Of a stretch of DNA of 47,532 nucleotides, positions 24,079-31,993 are shown one piece after another; position 1 is the stretch's first letter; each line of letters begins with the position of its first letter. Source of the stretch: Pseudoflavonifractor sp. 60 (GTDB lineage Bacteria; Bacillota; Clostridia; Oscillospirales; Oscillospiraceae); contig NZ_QWKI01000044.1 in assembly GCF_009911645.1 (NCBI RefSeq), forward strand, positions 1 through 47,532. The letters run 5' to 3'. The position numbers and the translations under genes were made by a program. The notes under the pieces were generated by a model that ran no database searches, had not been told where the DNA came from, and saw nothing but the letters and a program-made list of their open reading frames with translations.

Positions 24079-24339
24079 ATGACTAGCTTTGAATACACCA
24101 TCACTGCCCCTGTGGGCATCCACACCCGCTATGCCGGTCTGGTGGCCAGAACCGCCAAGGCTCTGGACAGCACCATCACCATCGGAAGGGTTGGAGGTGT
24201 CTCCACCTTGGCCACCAAGATCCTGGCGGTAATGGGACTGAACCTCAAGCAGGGCGACACCGTTTCAGTCACCGTGGAGGGCGGCAACGAGGACACCAAC
24301 GCCGGCACCATGGAGTGGCTCTTCAAAAACAACCTGTAA
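24079..24339 (+). CDS. HPr-family phosphocarrier paralogue
   Basis: An 86-residue protein with HPr length and fold. The active-site loop GIHTRYAG keeps His15 and Arg17 at the canonical positions but has Tyr where Pro18 is usual. The regulatory Ser46 site is altered: after a one-residue insertion the local sequence is LATKILAVMGL, so Lys sits where HPr kinase would phosphorylate Ser. It may therefore transfer phosphate but escape HPr-kinase control. Enzyme I is not nearby. GAAAGGA precedes the ATG. Confidence 0.85.
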   Translation: MTSFEYTITAPVGIHTRYAGLVARTAKALDSTITIGRVGGVSTLATKILAVMGLNLKQGDTVSVTVEGGNEDTNAGTMEWLFKNNL

Positions 24340-24345
24340 GCGGGA

Positions 24346-24374
24346 TTGCAATTTCTTCGGATTTCAGGTACAAT
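24346..24374 (+). promoter_or_regulatory. Promoter of the DUF4317 gene
   Basis: TTGCAA (24346-24351), 17 bp, TACAAT (24369-24374), starting 6 bp after the HPr-like stop. Confidence 0.72.
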
Positions 24375-24427
24375 AGAGGACACCGCGCCTATGCCAAACC
24401 CGTGACATTACAAAAGTGAGGTCTTCT

Positions 24428-25585
24428 ATGAATCAGAAAGAGGTCAGCTTACTGCGCCGCCGCTGGCGGTCGGAGAAAAACGCCGTCAGCCGGATCTACG
24501 GCTGCTTTGTCAACGGCAGCAGGGAGATTATCTCCGATTTGGATGAGTCGTTAGGGCGGATGCCCGAGGAGGAGGCGGAGAAGTACCTGGGCCTCCTGAA
24601 AAAGTCGCTGTCCGGAACTTTGGGGAAGAACCTGATCGACATTGTCTTTTCCACCCAGCAGGTCATGGACAGCGAGGAGCACAAGCTGCTGACCGCCCTG
24701 CGCTCCAGCGGCCTGAAGGACGGACAGACCCGGAATACCTTCTACCGGAAGGTCATTGACAGCCTGGACATGGGGGACAGCAGCTATCTGCTCCTGATAG
24801 CCTGCGACACCTACGACATCCCCCGCCGGGGGAAGGACGACGCATCCCAGCCTGACGCCGCCGAGAATGTGTTTTCCTACATTCTGTGCTGTATCTGCCC
24901 GGTGAAGCCGGGAAAGGCAGAACTGAACTACTTCCCTGGCGACAACGAATTTCACTACGCCGCCGGTCAGGTGGTCTCCCCGCCGGAGCTGGGCTTTCTC
25001 TTCCCCGCCTTTGACGACCAAGCGGCTAACATCTATAACGCCCTGTTTTACTCCCGCAAGGCGGACGCCCTCCACCAGGAGTTTATTGACGCGGTGTTCC
25101 ACACGGAGCCGCCCATGTCCGCCGCCGAGCAGCGGGAGGCCTTTCAGGGGGCTCTGTCCGAAGGGCTGGAGGATACTTACAGCGTAGAGGTGGTCCGCTC
25201 CATCCACGAGCGTCTGACAGAGCAGATCGCTCAGCACAAGGAGAGCAAATCCCCGGAGCCGCTGGACCTGACGGTGGAGGACATTGGCGCCGTACTCCGG
25301 GACTGCGGCGTTCCCCAGGAGCGGATCGACGCCTTCCAGGCCAGCTGCCAGGAGCGGTTTGGCGCGGGGGCCGTCCTCAGCCCCGCCAACCTGATCGACA
25401 CGGGGAAATTTGAACTCAAAACGGCTCATGTCACTGTGACCGTCAGTCCGGACCAAAGTTATCTGGTGGAGCCCCGGACCATCGACGGCAGAAAATATCT
25501 CCTTATTCCCGCCGAAGAGGATGTGGAGGTCAACGGTCAAACTGTAAAGTTTGAGTCCAGCCCCACCGCCCCTCAGGAGTCATAA
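24428..25585 (+). CDS. DUF4317 protein
   Basis: A 385-residue cytoplasmic protein. The start (NQKEVSLLRRRWRSEKNAVS and IYGCFVNGSREIIS) is the DUF4317 signature found widely in clostridia. No catalytic motif or membrane segment is visible, and the function is unknown. ATG 24428 is preferred over the GTG 12 bp upstream because that GTG is part of the GTGAGG ribosome site. It is transcribed alone, between its own promoter and a bidirectional terminator. Confidence 0.82.
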   Translation: MNQKEVSLLRRRWRSEKNAVSRIYGCFVNGSREIISDLDESLGRMPEEEAEKYLGLLKKSLSGTLGKNLIDIVFSTQQVMDSEEHKLLTALRSSGLKDGQTRNTFYRKVIDSLDMGDSSYLLLIACDTYDIPRRGKDDASQPDAAENVFSYILCCICPVKPGKAELNYFPGDNEFHYAAGQVVSPPELGFLFPAFDDQAANIYNALFYSRKADALHQEFIDAVFHTEPPMSAAEQREAFQGALSEGLEDTYSVEVVRSIHERLTEQIAQHKESKSPEPLDLTVEDIGAVLRDCGVPQERIDAFQASCQERFGAGAVLSPANLIDTGKFELKTAHVTVTVSPDQSYLVEPRTIDGRKYLLIPAEEDVEVNGQTVKFESSPTAPQES

Positions 25586-25586
25586 A

Positions 25587-25626
25587 AAAAGCTACAGCCT
25601 GGACAATGAAAGTCCAGGCTGTTGTT
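25587..25626. terminator. Bidirectional terminator
   Basis: Perfect 11-bp stem ACAGCCTGGAC / GTCCAGGCTGT (25594-25622). A7 on the left gives U7 for the minus-strand GNAT gene; the plus tail TGTTA is weak. Confidence 0.8.
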
Positions 25627-25666
25627 ATGCGGATATGGGAGGGGTTCGGTTAGGACAGGGGGCAGT

Positions 25667-26176
25667 TCACCGGCAGAGCAGGGCGTACATACAGGAGTCC
25701 CAAATCCGCCCCTGCTTGCACACGCTGTGGCGCAGAACCCCCTCCAGGGCAAAGCCAGCCTTCTCCAGGACCCGGCGGGAGGCGGTGTTGTGGGCGAAGG
25801 GCTCGGCATAGATGCGGACCAAGTCGTCCCAGCGCTCCTCGCCCTCCTGGCAAATCTGCTGGACGGCCCGGGTCATCATCCCCCGGCCCCAGTACTCCTC
25901 GGCCAGCCAGTAGCCCAGTTCAGCGGTCAAACGGTACACATCGCTGCCCCGGAACAGGGCGATGCTGCCCACCGCATGGCCGTCCGCCTCAATGGCCCGG
26001 CACAGCTGACGGTCCTCGTCCCCTTCCACACAGCTGTTCACAAACTCCTGTGCGTCCGTCAGGATGTAGGGGAAGGGAAACGCGTCCCGCAGGTTCCGGG
26101 CGATCTTCTCGTTGTTGGCATACCGCAGTACGTCGGCCACGTCCTCACGCCGCCAGGTCCGCAAAATAAAATCCAT
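25667..26176 (-). CDS. GNAT N-acetyltransferase, RimJ/RimL type
   Basis: A 169-residue protein. It has the acetyl-CoA motif A (LGYWLAEEYWGRGMMTRAV) and the motif B segment (VRIYAEPFAHNTASRRVLEKAGF) typical of RimJ/RimL-like GNATs. The substrate is unknown. It lies 33 bp downstream of hflX on the same strand, probably cotranscribed, and ends at the bidirectional terminator. Confidence 0.88.
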   Translation of the reverse strand: MDFILRTWRREDVADVLRYANNEKIARNLRDAFPFPYILTDAQEFVNSCVEGDEDRQLCRAIEADGHAVGSIALFRGSDVYRLTAELGYWLAEEYWGRGMMTRAVQQICQEGEERWDDLVRIYAEPFAHNTASRRVLEKAGFALEGVLRHSVCKQGRIWDSCMYALLCR

Positions 26177-26209
26177 ATTGTCCTCCCCGGAGCGGGTGCG
26201 CCGCTCCTG

Positions 26210-27499
26210 TTACTCCTCCCAAAACTCCTTGTGGGGCCTCCACCCCTCCACCAGGGGGCCCAGCTGACCGATGACCTTGGGGGTACAGACGGCCTCCACA
26301 TCGATGGTCTCCCCGTAGTTCACCTTCTCCACCTTGGCCTCCAGGTAGAGCTTGTCCAGCAGCCCCCCTTTGTCGTAGGGCAGGCGGATAGTGACCCGGC
26401 GGGCCCCGTTGTCCAGAATCCTGCCAATGGTGGAGAGCAGCTCCGGAATCCCCTCGCCGGTCCTGGCGGAGATGGACACCTGGTCCTCCCCATGGGGACG
26501 AATGTCGCCGGTCCACAGGTCGCACTTGTTAAAGACCTCAATGCGGGGGGTTTGACCGGCGCCCAGTTCCTGAATCAGCTGGTCCACCACCGCCCCCTGT
26601 TCCCGCCACTGGGGGCTGGAGGCGTCGATGACGTGGAGGAGCAGGTCGGCGTACTCCAGTTCCTCCAGGGTCGCCTTGAAGGCCTCTACCAGGTGGTGGG
26701 GCAGCTTGCGGATAAAGCCCACCGTATCAGACAGCAGCACGGTGCAGGTGTCGGAAATTTCCAGCGCCCGGGTTGTGGTGTCCAGGGTATCGAAGAGGCG
26801 GTTGTTGGCGGGGATATCCGCTCCAGTGAGGCAGTTGAGCAGGGTCGACTTGCCCGCATTGGTGTAGCCCACAATGGCCACCACCGGCACCTCATTTTTC
26901 ATGCGCCGCTCCCGCTGGGTTGCCCGGACCCGGCGCACATCCTTCAATTCACTCTCCAGCTTGGCGATCTTCCGCCCCAGGATGCGCCGGTCCGACTCCA
27001 GCTGGGTCTCGCCGGGGCCCCGGGTCCCGATGGCGCCCTCCTGCCGCTCCAGGTGCTTCCACATACCCAGCAGCCGGGGCAGCAGATACTTATATTGCGC
27101 CAGTTCCACCTGGAGGCGGCCCTCTTTGGTCCTTGCCCGCTGGGCGAAGATGTCTAAAATCAGGGCGGAGCGGTCCAGGACCCCCACCTTTAGCTCCTCA
27201 GCCAGGTTGCGCTGCTGGGAGGGGGAGAGGGGATTGTCGAAGATGACCATGTCGGCCCCGGCGGCCTGGACCAGCTCCCGCACCTCGGCAACCTTGCCCT
27301 CCCCGATGAAGGTGCGGGGGTCGGGACTGTCCTTGGATTGGGTCACAATCCCCACCGTCTCGCCCCCCGCCGTCTCCAGCAGAGCGGCCAGCTCCTCCAT
27401 GCTCTCCTCGTCGGCGTTCTCCTCCCGGCTCAGACTGAAGGCGTTCAGCCCCACCAGCACGGCCCGGTTAAACTGTGTTTTCTCTTGAATATCTTGCAT
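26210..27499 (-). CDS. hflX: GTPase HflX
   Basis: A 429-residue ribosome-associated GTPase. The N-terminal HflX domain has FIGEGKVAEVRELV, and a coiled linker with RGPGETQLESDRR follows. The G domain has VGYTNAGKST (G1), LLSDTVGFI (G3) and FNKCDL (G4). A C-terminal domain completes the family length. HflX rescues stalled or heat-damaged ribosomes. The ATG at 27499 lies 6 bp past the stop of the upstream 89-aa gene, whose tail supplies the GAGG, so the two may be coupled. Confidence 0.93.
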   Translation of the reverse strand: MQDIQEKTQFNRAVLVGLNAFSLSREENADEESMEELAALLETAGGETVGIVTQSKDSPDPRTFIGEGKVAEVRELVQAAGADMVIFDNPLSPSQQRNLAEELKVGVLDRSALILDIFAQRARTKEGRLQVELAQYKYLLPRLLGMWKHLERQEGAIGTRGPGETQLESDRRILGRKIAKLESELKDVRRVRATQRERRMKNEVPVVAIVGYTNAGKSTLLNCLTGADIPANNRLFDTLDTTTRALEISDTCTVLLSDTVGFIRKLPHHLVEAFKATLEELEYADLLLHVIDASSPQWREQGAVVDQLIQELGAGQTPRIEVFNKCDLWTGDIRPHGEDQVSISARTGEGIPELLSTIGRILDNGARRVTIRLPYDKGGLLDKLYLEAKVEKVNYGETIDVEAVCTPKVIGQLGPLVEGWRPHKEFWEE

Positions 27500-27504
27500 A
27501 CAGG

Positions 27505-27774
27505 CTAAATTTCCTCGTTTTCTTTTGACTTTTTTAGTGCTTTTGAAATGCAGAGAAGCATAAAAAGAGCATAGCTCTCTTCTTTCCACGCTTTTTCCAT
27601 CATGGTTGGAATATCCTCCAGCGCTATAGCCGGGTCGTCACACATCTCTGTCAGCCCATCATAATTCGCCGCCGCCCACCAAATGGCCCGCTGTGCCCTG
27701 TCAGGCAGCATTTTTTCGACTTCTTTCATCAAGATCATCCACGTTGTCCAGTATTCTCCTCTTTTTTCCATCAT
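27505..27774 (-). CDS. Unknown 89-aa protein divergent from an XRE regulator
   Basis: An 89-residue soluble, Met- and Glu-rich, predicted all-helical protein with Trp-rich segments (YWTTWM, AIWWAAANY). I do not recognise a family. GTGAGGGG precedes the ATG. Its promoter (TTGATT at 27837-27842, 18 bp, TATAAT at 27813-27818 on the minus strand) overlaps a dyad shared with the divergent XRE gene. The coding sequence is AT-richer than its neighbours, suggesting acquisition with the XRE gene. Read-through into hflX is likely since no terminator intervenes. Confidence 0.7.
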   Translation of the reverse strand: MMEKRGEYWTTWMILMKEVEKMLPDRAQRAIWWAAANYDGLTEMCDDPAIALEDIPTMMEKAWKEESYALFMLLCISKALKKSKENEEI

Positions 27775-27797
27775 ATTTGCCCCTCACTTTTATAACT

Positions 27798-27874
27798 GGA
27801 TATATTTATCCAATTATAACAGACCTGAACAGATAAAATCAAGGCGGATATACTAATCCAATAGATTTTATCTG
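27798..27874. promoter_or_regulatory. Divergent promoters with paired XRE operators
   Basis: Two 17-bp sites GGATATA-N3-ATCCAAT occur at 27798-27814 and 27846-27862. The first overlaps the -10 of the minus-strand gene. The second overlaps TATACT (27849-27854), the -10 of the XRE gene, whose -35 is TGAACA at 27826-27831. The second site lies in the loop of a perfect 11-bp inverted repeat CAGATAAAATC (27830-27840) / GATTTTATCTG (27864-27874). This fits autoregulation of both promoters by the XRE protein. Confidence 0.7.
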
Positions 27875-27885
27875 GGGGTTTCCTC

Positions 27886-28131
27886 ATGGCGAATGGATTG
27901 AAGCAGGATATTTCAATTGGAGCTAATTTGAAAGCATTGCGCAAGAAAAATGGATTGCTGCAAAAAGAAGTTTCGGCTCAATTAGAGGTAATGGGGATTC
28001 CTGTGACTGAGGGTATTATAGCCAAAATGGAACAAGGGCGTTATAGTGTACGAATCAGTGTACTTTTGGCGCTGAAGAAAATTTATAAAATGGATTCTTT
28101 TGACGATTTTTTTACGGGTCTGCATCTATAA
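27886..28131 (+). CDS. XRE-family helix-turn-helix regulator
   Basis: An 81-residue protein consisting of a single Cro/CI-type HTH (IGANLKALRKKNGLLQKEVS, then GIIAKMEQGRYSV) and a short tail. It has no effector domain. Sites matching a dimeric XRE operator overlap its own and the divergent promoter. The ribosome site is poor (GGGGG), and a possible leader hairpin precedes it. It ends 2 bp from the stop of the convergent flavin reductase. Confidence 0.87.
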   Translation: MANGLKQDISIGANLKALRKKNGLLQKEVSAQLEVMGIPVTEGIIAKMEQGRYSVRISVLLALKKIYKMDSFDDFFTGLHL

Positions 28132-28133
28132 AC

Positions 28134-28634
28134 TCAGTCCTTCACCAGGGCCTCCACGATCTCCCCGATATACAGGGTGTGATAATCCGCCTGGGGATAC
28201 CATTTTGTTTTGATCTCCCCGGGGATATTGTCCGGGTCCATGGGCTGGGCGAACCGTTTGCGGCACACCAGCACCAGCTCCGCCTCCTCAAAGTAGGGGG
28301 CGCCGCACTCCGCCGTCCTCACCGTAAAGCCGCACTCCTTCACCTTATCCGTGTCCCGGCCGCTTTTGGATCCGCACAGCTGGAGGGCTTTGCGGTGCTC
28401 CTCCCCGAAGAAGGCCAGGGTGAAATACTCCTCCCGGTCCACAAACTCCTTGGTGTATCGCTGGGGCCGGATGTAGCAGGTGGCCGCCGGAGCCCCCCAG
28501 ATGACCCCCAGCCCGCCCCAGGAGGCGGTCATGGTATTGCAGTGCTCCGCCGTTCCGGCGGTAATGAGCATCCACTGCTCGCCAATGGCGGAAAAAACAT
28601 TTTTGTCCAAATCCTTCACATCAACTCTGCGCAT
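28134..28634 (-). CDS. Flavin reductase-like domain protein
   Basis: A 166-residue protein of the FMN-binding split-barrel flavin reductase family (MTASWGGLGVIWGAPAATCY core, YTKEFVDREEYFTLAFF, CGSKSGRDTDKV). It would bind FMN and act as a small oxidoreductase or flavoredoxin-like carrier. I chose ATG 28634 because GGGAGG lies upstream; the 11-codon extension lacks a site. Confidence 0.87.
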   Translation of the reverse strand: MRRVDVKDLDKNVFSAIGEQWMLITAGTAEHCNTMTASWGGLGVIWGAPAATCYIRPQRYTKEFVDREEYFTLAFFGEEHRKALQLCGSKSGRDTDKVKECGFTVRTAECGAPYFEEAELVLVCRKRFAQPMDPDNIPGEIKTKWYPQADYHTLYIGEIVEALVKD

Positions 28635-28728
28635 TGCGATTACCTCCCTTTTCTCTTCCCCTTTCATGAAAGGGGAACCACAGAAAACCTTTCCCTGTTA
28701 TCTTATGGGAAATGCCGTGAATTGATAC

Positions 28729-28756
28729 AAAAAACCGCACCGAATACACGGTGCGG
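28729..28756 (-). terminator. rpmE terminator
   Basis: 8-bp stem CCGCACCG / CGGTGCGG (28735-28756) followed on the minus strand by six U. Confidence 0.85.
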
Positions 28757-28773
28757 CTTTTGTACACGGGAAC

Positions 28774-28977
28774 TTACTTGTCGAAGCCAAACTTCTTGTT
28801 GAAGCGGCTGACACGACCACCTGTGTCCACCATCTTCTGCTTGCCGGTGTAGAAGGGATGACACTTGGAGCAAACTTCTACGCGGATGTCCTTCTTGGTG
28901 GAGCCGGTCTCAATCACGTTGCCGCAGGCGCACCGGATGGTGGTCTGTTGATAGTTGGGGTGGAGGCCTTCCTTCAT
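28774..28977 (-). CDS. rpmE: 50S ribosomal protein L31
   Basis: A 67-residue zinc-binding form of L31: [10 protein letters not shown] start, CAC and CSKCHPF Cys ligands, and the C-terminal [11 protein letters not shown] signature. GAAAGAGGTG precedes the ATG. The promoter on the minus strand is TTGATT (29053-29058), 17 bp, TATGAT (29030-29035). Confidence 0.96.
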   Translation of the reverse strand: MKEGLHPNYQQTTIRCACGNVIETGSTKKDIRVEVCSKCHPFYTGKQKMVDTGGRVSRFNKKFGFDK

Positions 28978-29029
28978 TTTATCTTCACCTCTTTCTCCGC
29001 ATGAGGGCATTCTTGTAAACGCAACTGGT

Positions 29030-29058
29030 ATCATAACATAGTTACCGGAGAAAATCAA
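29030..29058 (-). promoter_or_regulatory. rpmE promoter
   Basis: TTGATT, 17-bp spacer, TATGAT on the minus strand. Confidence 0.75.
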
Positions 29059-29099
29059 CTGTTTTTTCAAATTTTCTTCAATTCGTAACGTAGAGAAAA

Positions 29100-29172
29100 A
29101 TTGTAGAGCGGGCCGGCAGTACAGCTGGTCGTCCGTAATGCCCTTTTGGGTGTCGATTACCAATAAAACCAT
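29100..29172 (-). pseudogene. N-terminal remnant of an isochorismatase-like cysteine hydrolase
   Basis: The first about 19 codons, [19 protein letters not shown], match the start of isochorismatase-like hydrolases, with the catalytic Asp in IDTQKG. A GGGAGG ribosome site is intact. After that the frame loses all similarity and runs without a stop into the rpmE leader. The rest of a roughly 170-residue gene appears deleted, bringing rpmE next to the stub. If expressed from upstream, it would read in frame into L31. Confidence 0.6.
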
Positions 29173-29227
29173 GGTTCCGCCTCCCGAATTGTCGTTGTTC
29201 TTTGCATTTTATCACAAAAATTTTCTC

Positions 29228-29256
29228 TTGACAAGCGGCGGGATTTCCGTTAAAAT
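29228..29256 (+). promoter_or_regulatory. Promoter of the T-box operon
   Basis: TTGACA (29228-29233), 17 bp, TAAAAT (29251-29256). Confidence 0.85.
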
Positions 29257-29262
29257 GCTTAA

Positions 29263-29525
29263 CAAGAAAATGCGATGAAGGGGAAAAAGACAGCTTCCTC
29301 CCACTCAGAGAGCCGGCGGATGGTGCAAGCCGGTGTGGGCGCCGCTGTGGATAACTGGCCCCCGAGCAGTCCGTCTGAACCGAAGTAGGGCGGAACGGCT
29401 GGTCTCGTTATGGACCAAGGCCTTGTTGGAGGCTGTGAGGGCTGGCGGGCAACTGTCAGCTGAACCAGGGTGGTACCGCGTAATCAATTACGCCCCTGAC
29501 TGAAAAGTCGGGGGTGTTTTTCTAT
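29263..29525 (+). promoter_or_regulatory. T-box riboswitch, probably leucine-specific
   Basis: The hallmark T-box AGGGTGGTACCGCG is at 29467-29480. Stem I can be folded from GGGG/CCCC, CAGC/GCTG, CCCAC/GTGGG and GCCGG pairs, with the AGAGAG and GGTGCAAGCC distal-loop motifs. The best specifier candidate is CTG (Leu, 29355-29357), followed by a purine. The terminator stem CCCCTGACT-gaaa-AGTCGGGGG (about 29492-29514) plus TGTTTTTC competes with the antiterminator. Uncharged tRNA-Leu would allow transcription of the zinc-ribbon gene and leuA. Confidence 0.88.
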
Positions 29526-29550
29526 CCCCCCGAGGGGAAAGGAGGGCGCT

Positions 29551-30165
29551 ATGCCGGAACACCGAATCAAAGATCAGCCCTATGGGACCTACAGCGTCTA
29601 CTCCGCACTGAAAACCGGGCTGTGTGTCACCTGCCCCCGGTGCGGCGGGATGGGGCTGGTCAGGCTCCAGGAGGGGCGGTACCGCTTCCAATGCACCCGC
29701 TGCGGCTATGGACAGCAGAAAAAGCTCAGCGGCTTTCGCTGCCGGGTCCAGAACCTGTGCCAGTCCTGCGGCCGGTTCTACAACGTCCCCATCTATGACC
29801 AGCGGCGGCAGACCTTCCCCGTGCTCCGGGTTCCCTGCCCCTACTGCGGCTTTGAGATGCCGGGGCGGGTTGAACAAACCGGACAGGCGGTGTGGTACGG
29901 CGGGGACGGGGCGCTCCGGCGGGGCCAGGACCCCATCTTCGGCTATGACCTGTGGTTCCTGACCAGCCTTGACGGCAAGCCGGTGTGGGCGCTGAACCGT
30001 GAGCACCTGGCCTATCTCATCGGCTATCTCAGCGCCAGACTGCGGGAAAAGCCCTCGGACTGGACCGGCGGAAGGACGCAGGCGGATGACCTGCCAACCC
30101 TTATGAAAAGGGCGAAAAATCGAGAGCGGCTTGTAAAAAAGCTGCAAAAGCTGCAACAAAAGTAA
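29551..30165 (+). CDS. Multi zinc-ribbon protein in the leucine T-box operon
   Basis: A 204-residue soluble protein. It has four Cys pairs in the first 110 residues (CPRC, CTRC, CQSC, CPYC), forming two or more zinc ribbons. A second domain (FGYDLWFLTSLDGKPVWALN) and a Lys/Arg-rich helical tail follow. No known family is recalled; the ribbons suggest nucleic-acid or protein binding. GGAGG precedes the ATG. It is directly downstream of the T-box and 26 bp before leuA, so it is induced by leucine starvation. Confidence 0.82.
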   Translation: MPEHRIKDQPYGTYSVYSALKTGLCVTCPRCGGMGLVRLQEGRYRFQCTRCGYGQQKKLSGFRCRVQNLCQSCGRFYNVPIYDQRRQTFPVLRVPCPYCGFEMPGRVEQTGQAVWYGGDGALRRGQDPIFGYDLWFLTSLDGKPVWALNREHLAYLIGYLSARLREKPSDWTGGRTQADDLPTLMKRAKNRERLVKKLQKLQQK

Positions 30166-30191
30166 CGTACCATGAAGGAGGATATCTTAAT

Positions 30192-31877
30192 ATGAAGCCC
30201 GGATTTGAAAAATACATTCCCTTCCAGCCCCAGCCTATTCAGGGGCGCACCTGGCCGGACAGGGTCATCACCAAGGCCCCTGTCTGGTGCTCCGTGGACC
30301 TGCGGGACGGCAACCAGGCCCTGGTGGACCCCATGAACCTGGCCGAAAAGCTGGAGTACTTCCACACTCTGGTGGATATCGGCGTAAAGGAGATTGAAAT
30401 TGGCTTCCCCTCTGCCAGCGAGACGGAGTACGAGATCTGCCGGGAGCTCATCGAGGGGGGACACATTCCCGACGACGTGACCATCCAGGTGCTGGTCCAG
30501 GCCCGGGAGCACCTGATTAAAAAGACCTTTGAGGCCATCCAGGGGGCCAAAAATGTTATCCTCCACTTTTATAACTCCACCTCGACCCTTCAGCGGAAGG
30601 TAGTCTTCCAGATGGACTGCGACGGTATTACCAAAATTGCCACCGACGCCGCTGATCTGATCTACGAGATGTCCCAGCCCATGATCGAATCCGGTATGAA
30701 TCTCCGCTTTGAGTACTCCCCGGAGTCCTTTATGGGTACCGAGATGGACTACGCTGTGGAGATTTGCCAGGCGGTGCTGGACCACCTCCACGCCACGCCT
30801 GAGAACAAGGTGATCCTCAACCTGCCCACCACCGTGGAGAACTGTATGCCCAACCAGTTCGCTGATATGCTGGAGTACTTCTGCCGGAAGATCCCCGGGC
30901 GGGACTGCGCCATCATCTCCCTCCACCCCCACAATGACCGGGGCTGCGGCGTAGCCACCACCGAGATGGGCCTGCTGGCGGGAGCGGACCGGGTAGAGGC
31001 GACCCTCTTCGGCAACGGAGAGCGCACCGGCAATGTGGATATGGTGACCCTGGCCATGAACATGTACACCCAGGGGGTGGACCCGAAACTGAACTTCTCC
31101 AACATCAACAAGATTAAGGAGATGTACGAGCGGTGTACCAAGATGCCGGTGGGCGACCGCCAGCCCTACGTGGGCAAGCTGGTGTTTACCGCCTTCTCGG
31201 GCAGCCACCAGGACGCCATCAACAAGGGCGTGCAGTATATGAAGACCTCGGGAACCCAGTTCTGGGAGATCCCCTATCTGCCCATCGACCCCGCCGACGT
31301 GGGCCGGGAGTACGAGCCCATTATCCGCATCAACTCCCAGTCGGGCAAGGGGGGCGCCGCCTATATTATGGAGCACGACTTCGGCTTCGACCTGCCCAAG
31401 TCCATGCACCCCGAATTCGGCCACATTGTTCAGGTGGAGACCGACCGGGTGGGCAAGGAAATTTCTCCGGAGCGCATCAGCGAGCTGTTCCACCAGGAGT
31501 ATATCGACGTAAAGGAGCCCTACCAGCTGCTCAAGCACGCTTTTCAGGAGACGGTGGATGGGGAGGGCCACTCCCATGTGGCGTTTGAGGGCACCATCCA
31601 GCATACCGACACCGTGTTCCAGGTCTCCGGCGAGGGCAACGGCCCGATCGACGCATTTTTCAACGCCATCAAGGGGGAGAAGATCGACCGCTTTTCCTTC
31701 CTGGACTATACTTCCCACGCCATTACCGACGGCTCCGACTCCCAGGGTGTGGCCTACATCCTGCTCCAGGACAAGCGCACCGGCAAGCAGTACTGGGGCG
31801 TAGGTCTATCCCACAACATCAACCTGGCCCCCCTCCGTGCCATCCTGGCCGCCATTAACCGGGCCAAGAGAGCATAA
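30192..31877 (+). CDS. leuA: 2-isopropylmalate synthase
   Basis: A 561-residue enzyme of the long LeuA type. The N-terminal TIM barrel has SVDLRDGNQALVDPM (metal Asp in RDGNQ), a central HPHNDRGCGVATTE metal-binding motif and GNGERTGNVD. A C-terminal allosteric LeuA dimer domain (about 440-561) senses leucine. It condenses acetyl-CoA with 2-oxoisovalerate, the first step of leucine synthesis. AAGGAGG lies before the ATG. leuB/C/D are not in the window. Confidence 0.95.
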   Translation: MKPGFEKYIPFQPQPIQGRTWPDRVITKAPVWCSVDLRDGNQALVDPMNLAEKLEYFHTLVDIGVKEIEIGFPSASETEYEICRELIEGGHIPDDVTIQVLVQAREHLIKKTFEAIQGAKNVILHFYNSTSTLQRKVVFQMDCDGITKIATDAADLIYEMSQPMIESGMNLRFEYSPESFMGTEMDYAVEICQAVLDHLHATPENKVILNLPTTVENCMPNQFADMLEYFCRKIPGRDCAIISLHPHNDRGCGVATTEMGLLAGADRVEATLFGNGERTGNVDMVTLAMNMYTQGVDPKLNFSNINKIKEMYERCTKMPVGDRQPYVGKLVFTAFSGSHQDAINKGVQYMKTSGTQFWEIPYLPIDPADVGREYEPIIRINSQSGKGGAAYIMEHDFGFDLPKSMHPEFGHIVQVETDRVGKEISPERISELFHQEYIDVKEPYQLLKHAFQETVDGEGHSHVAFEGTIQHTDTVFQVSGEGNGPIDAFFNAIKGEKIDRFSFLDYTSHAITDGSDSQGVAYILLQDKRTGKQYWGVGLSHNINLAPLRAILAAINRAKRA

Positions 31878-31892
31878 TTCCACAAAGGAATA

Positions 31893-31931
31893 CAGGACCG
31901 GACCTCATTGGCAGGTCCGGTCCTGTTTCTC
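31893..31931 (+). terminator. leuA terminator
   Basis: Perfect 13-bp stem CAGGACCGGACCT / AGGTCCGGTCCTG (31893-31925) followed by TTTCTC. Confidence 0.85.
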
Positions 31932-31952
31932 TCCACAGCTGGTGTAGGCAGC

Positions 31953-31985
31953 AAAAAAGCCGTCAGAGAGTGATCTCTGACGGCT
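31953..31985 (-). terminator. tsf terminator
   Basis: Perfect 12-bp stem AGCCGTCAGAGA / TCTCTGACGGCT (31958-31985) followed on the minus strand by U6. Confidence 0.9.
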
Positions 31986-31993
31986 TGGGGGAA

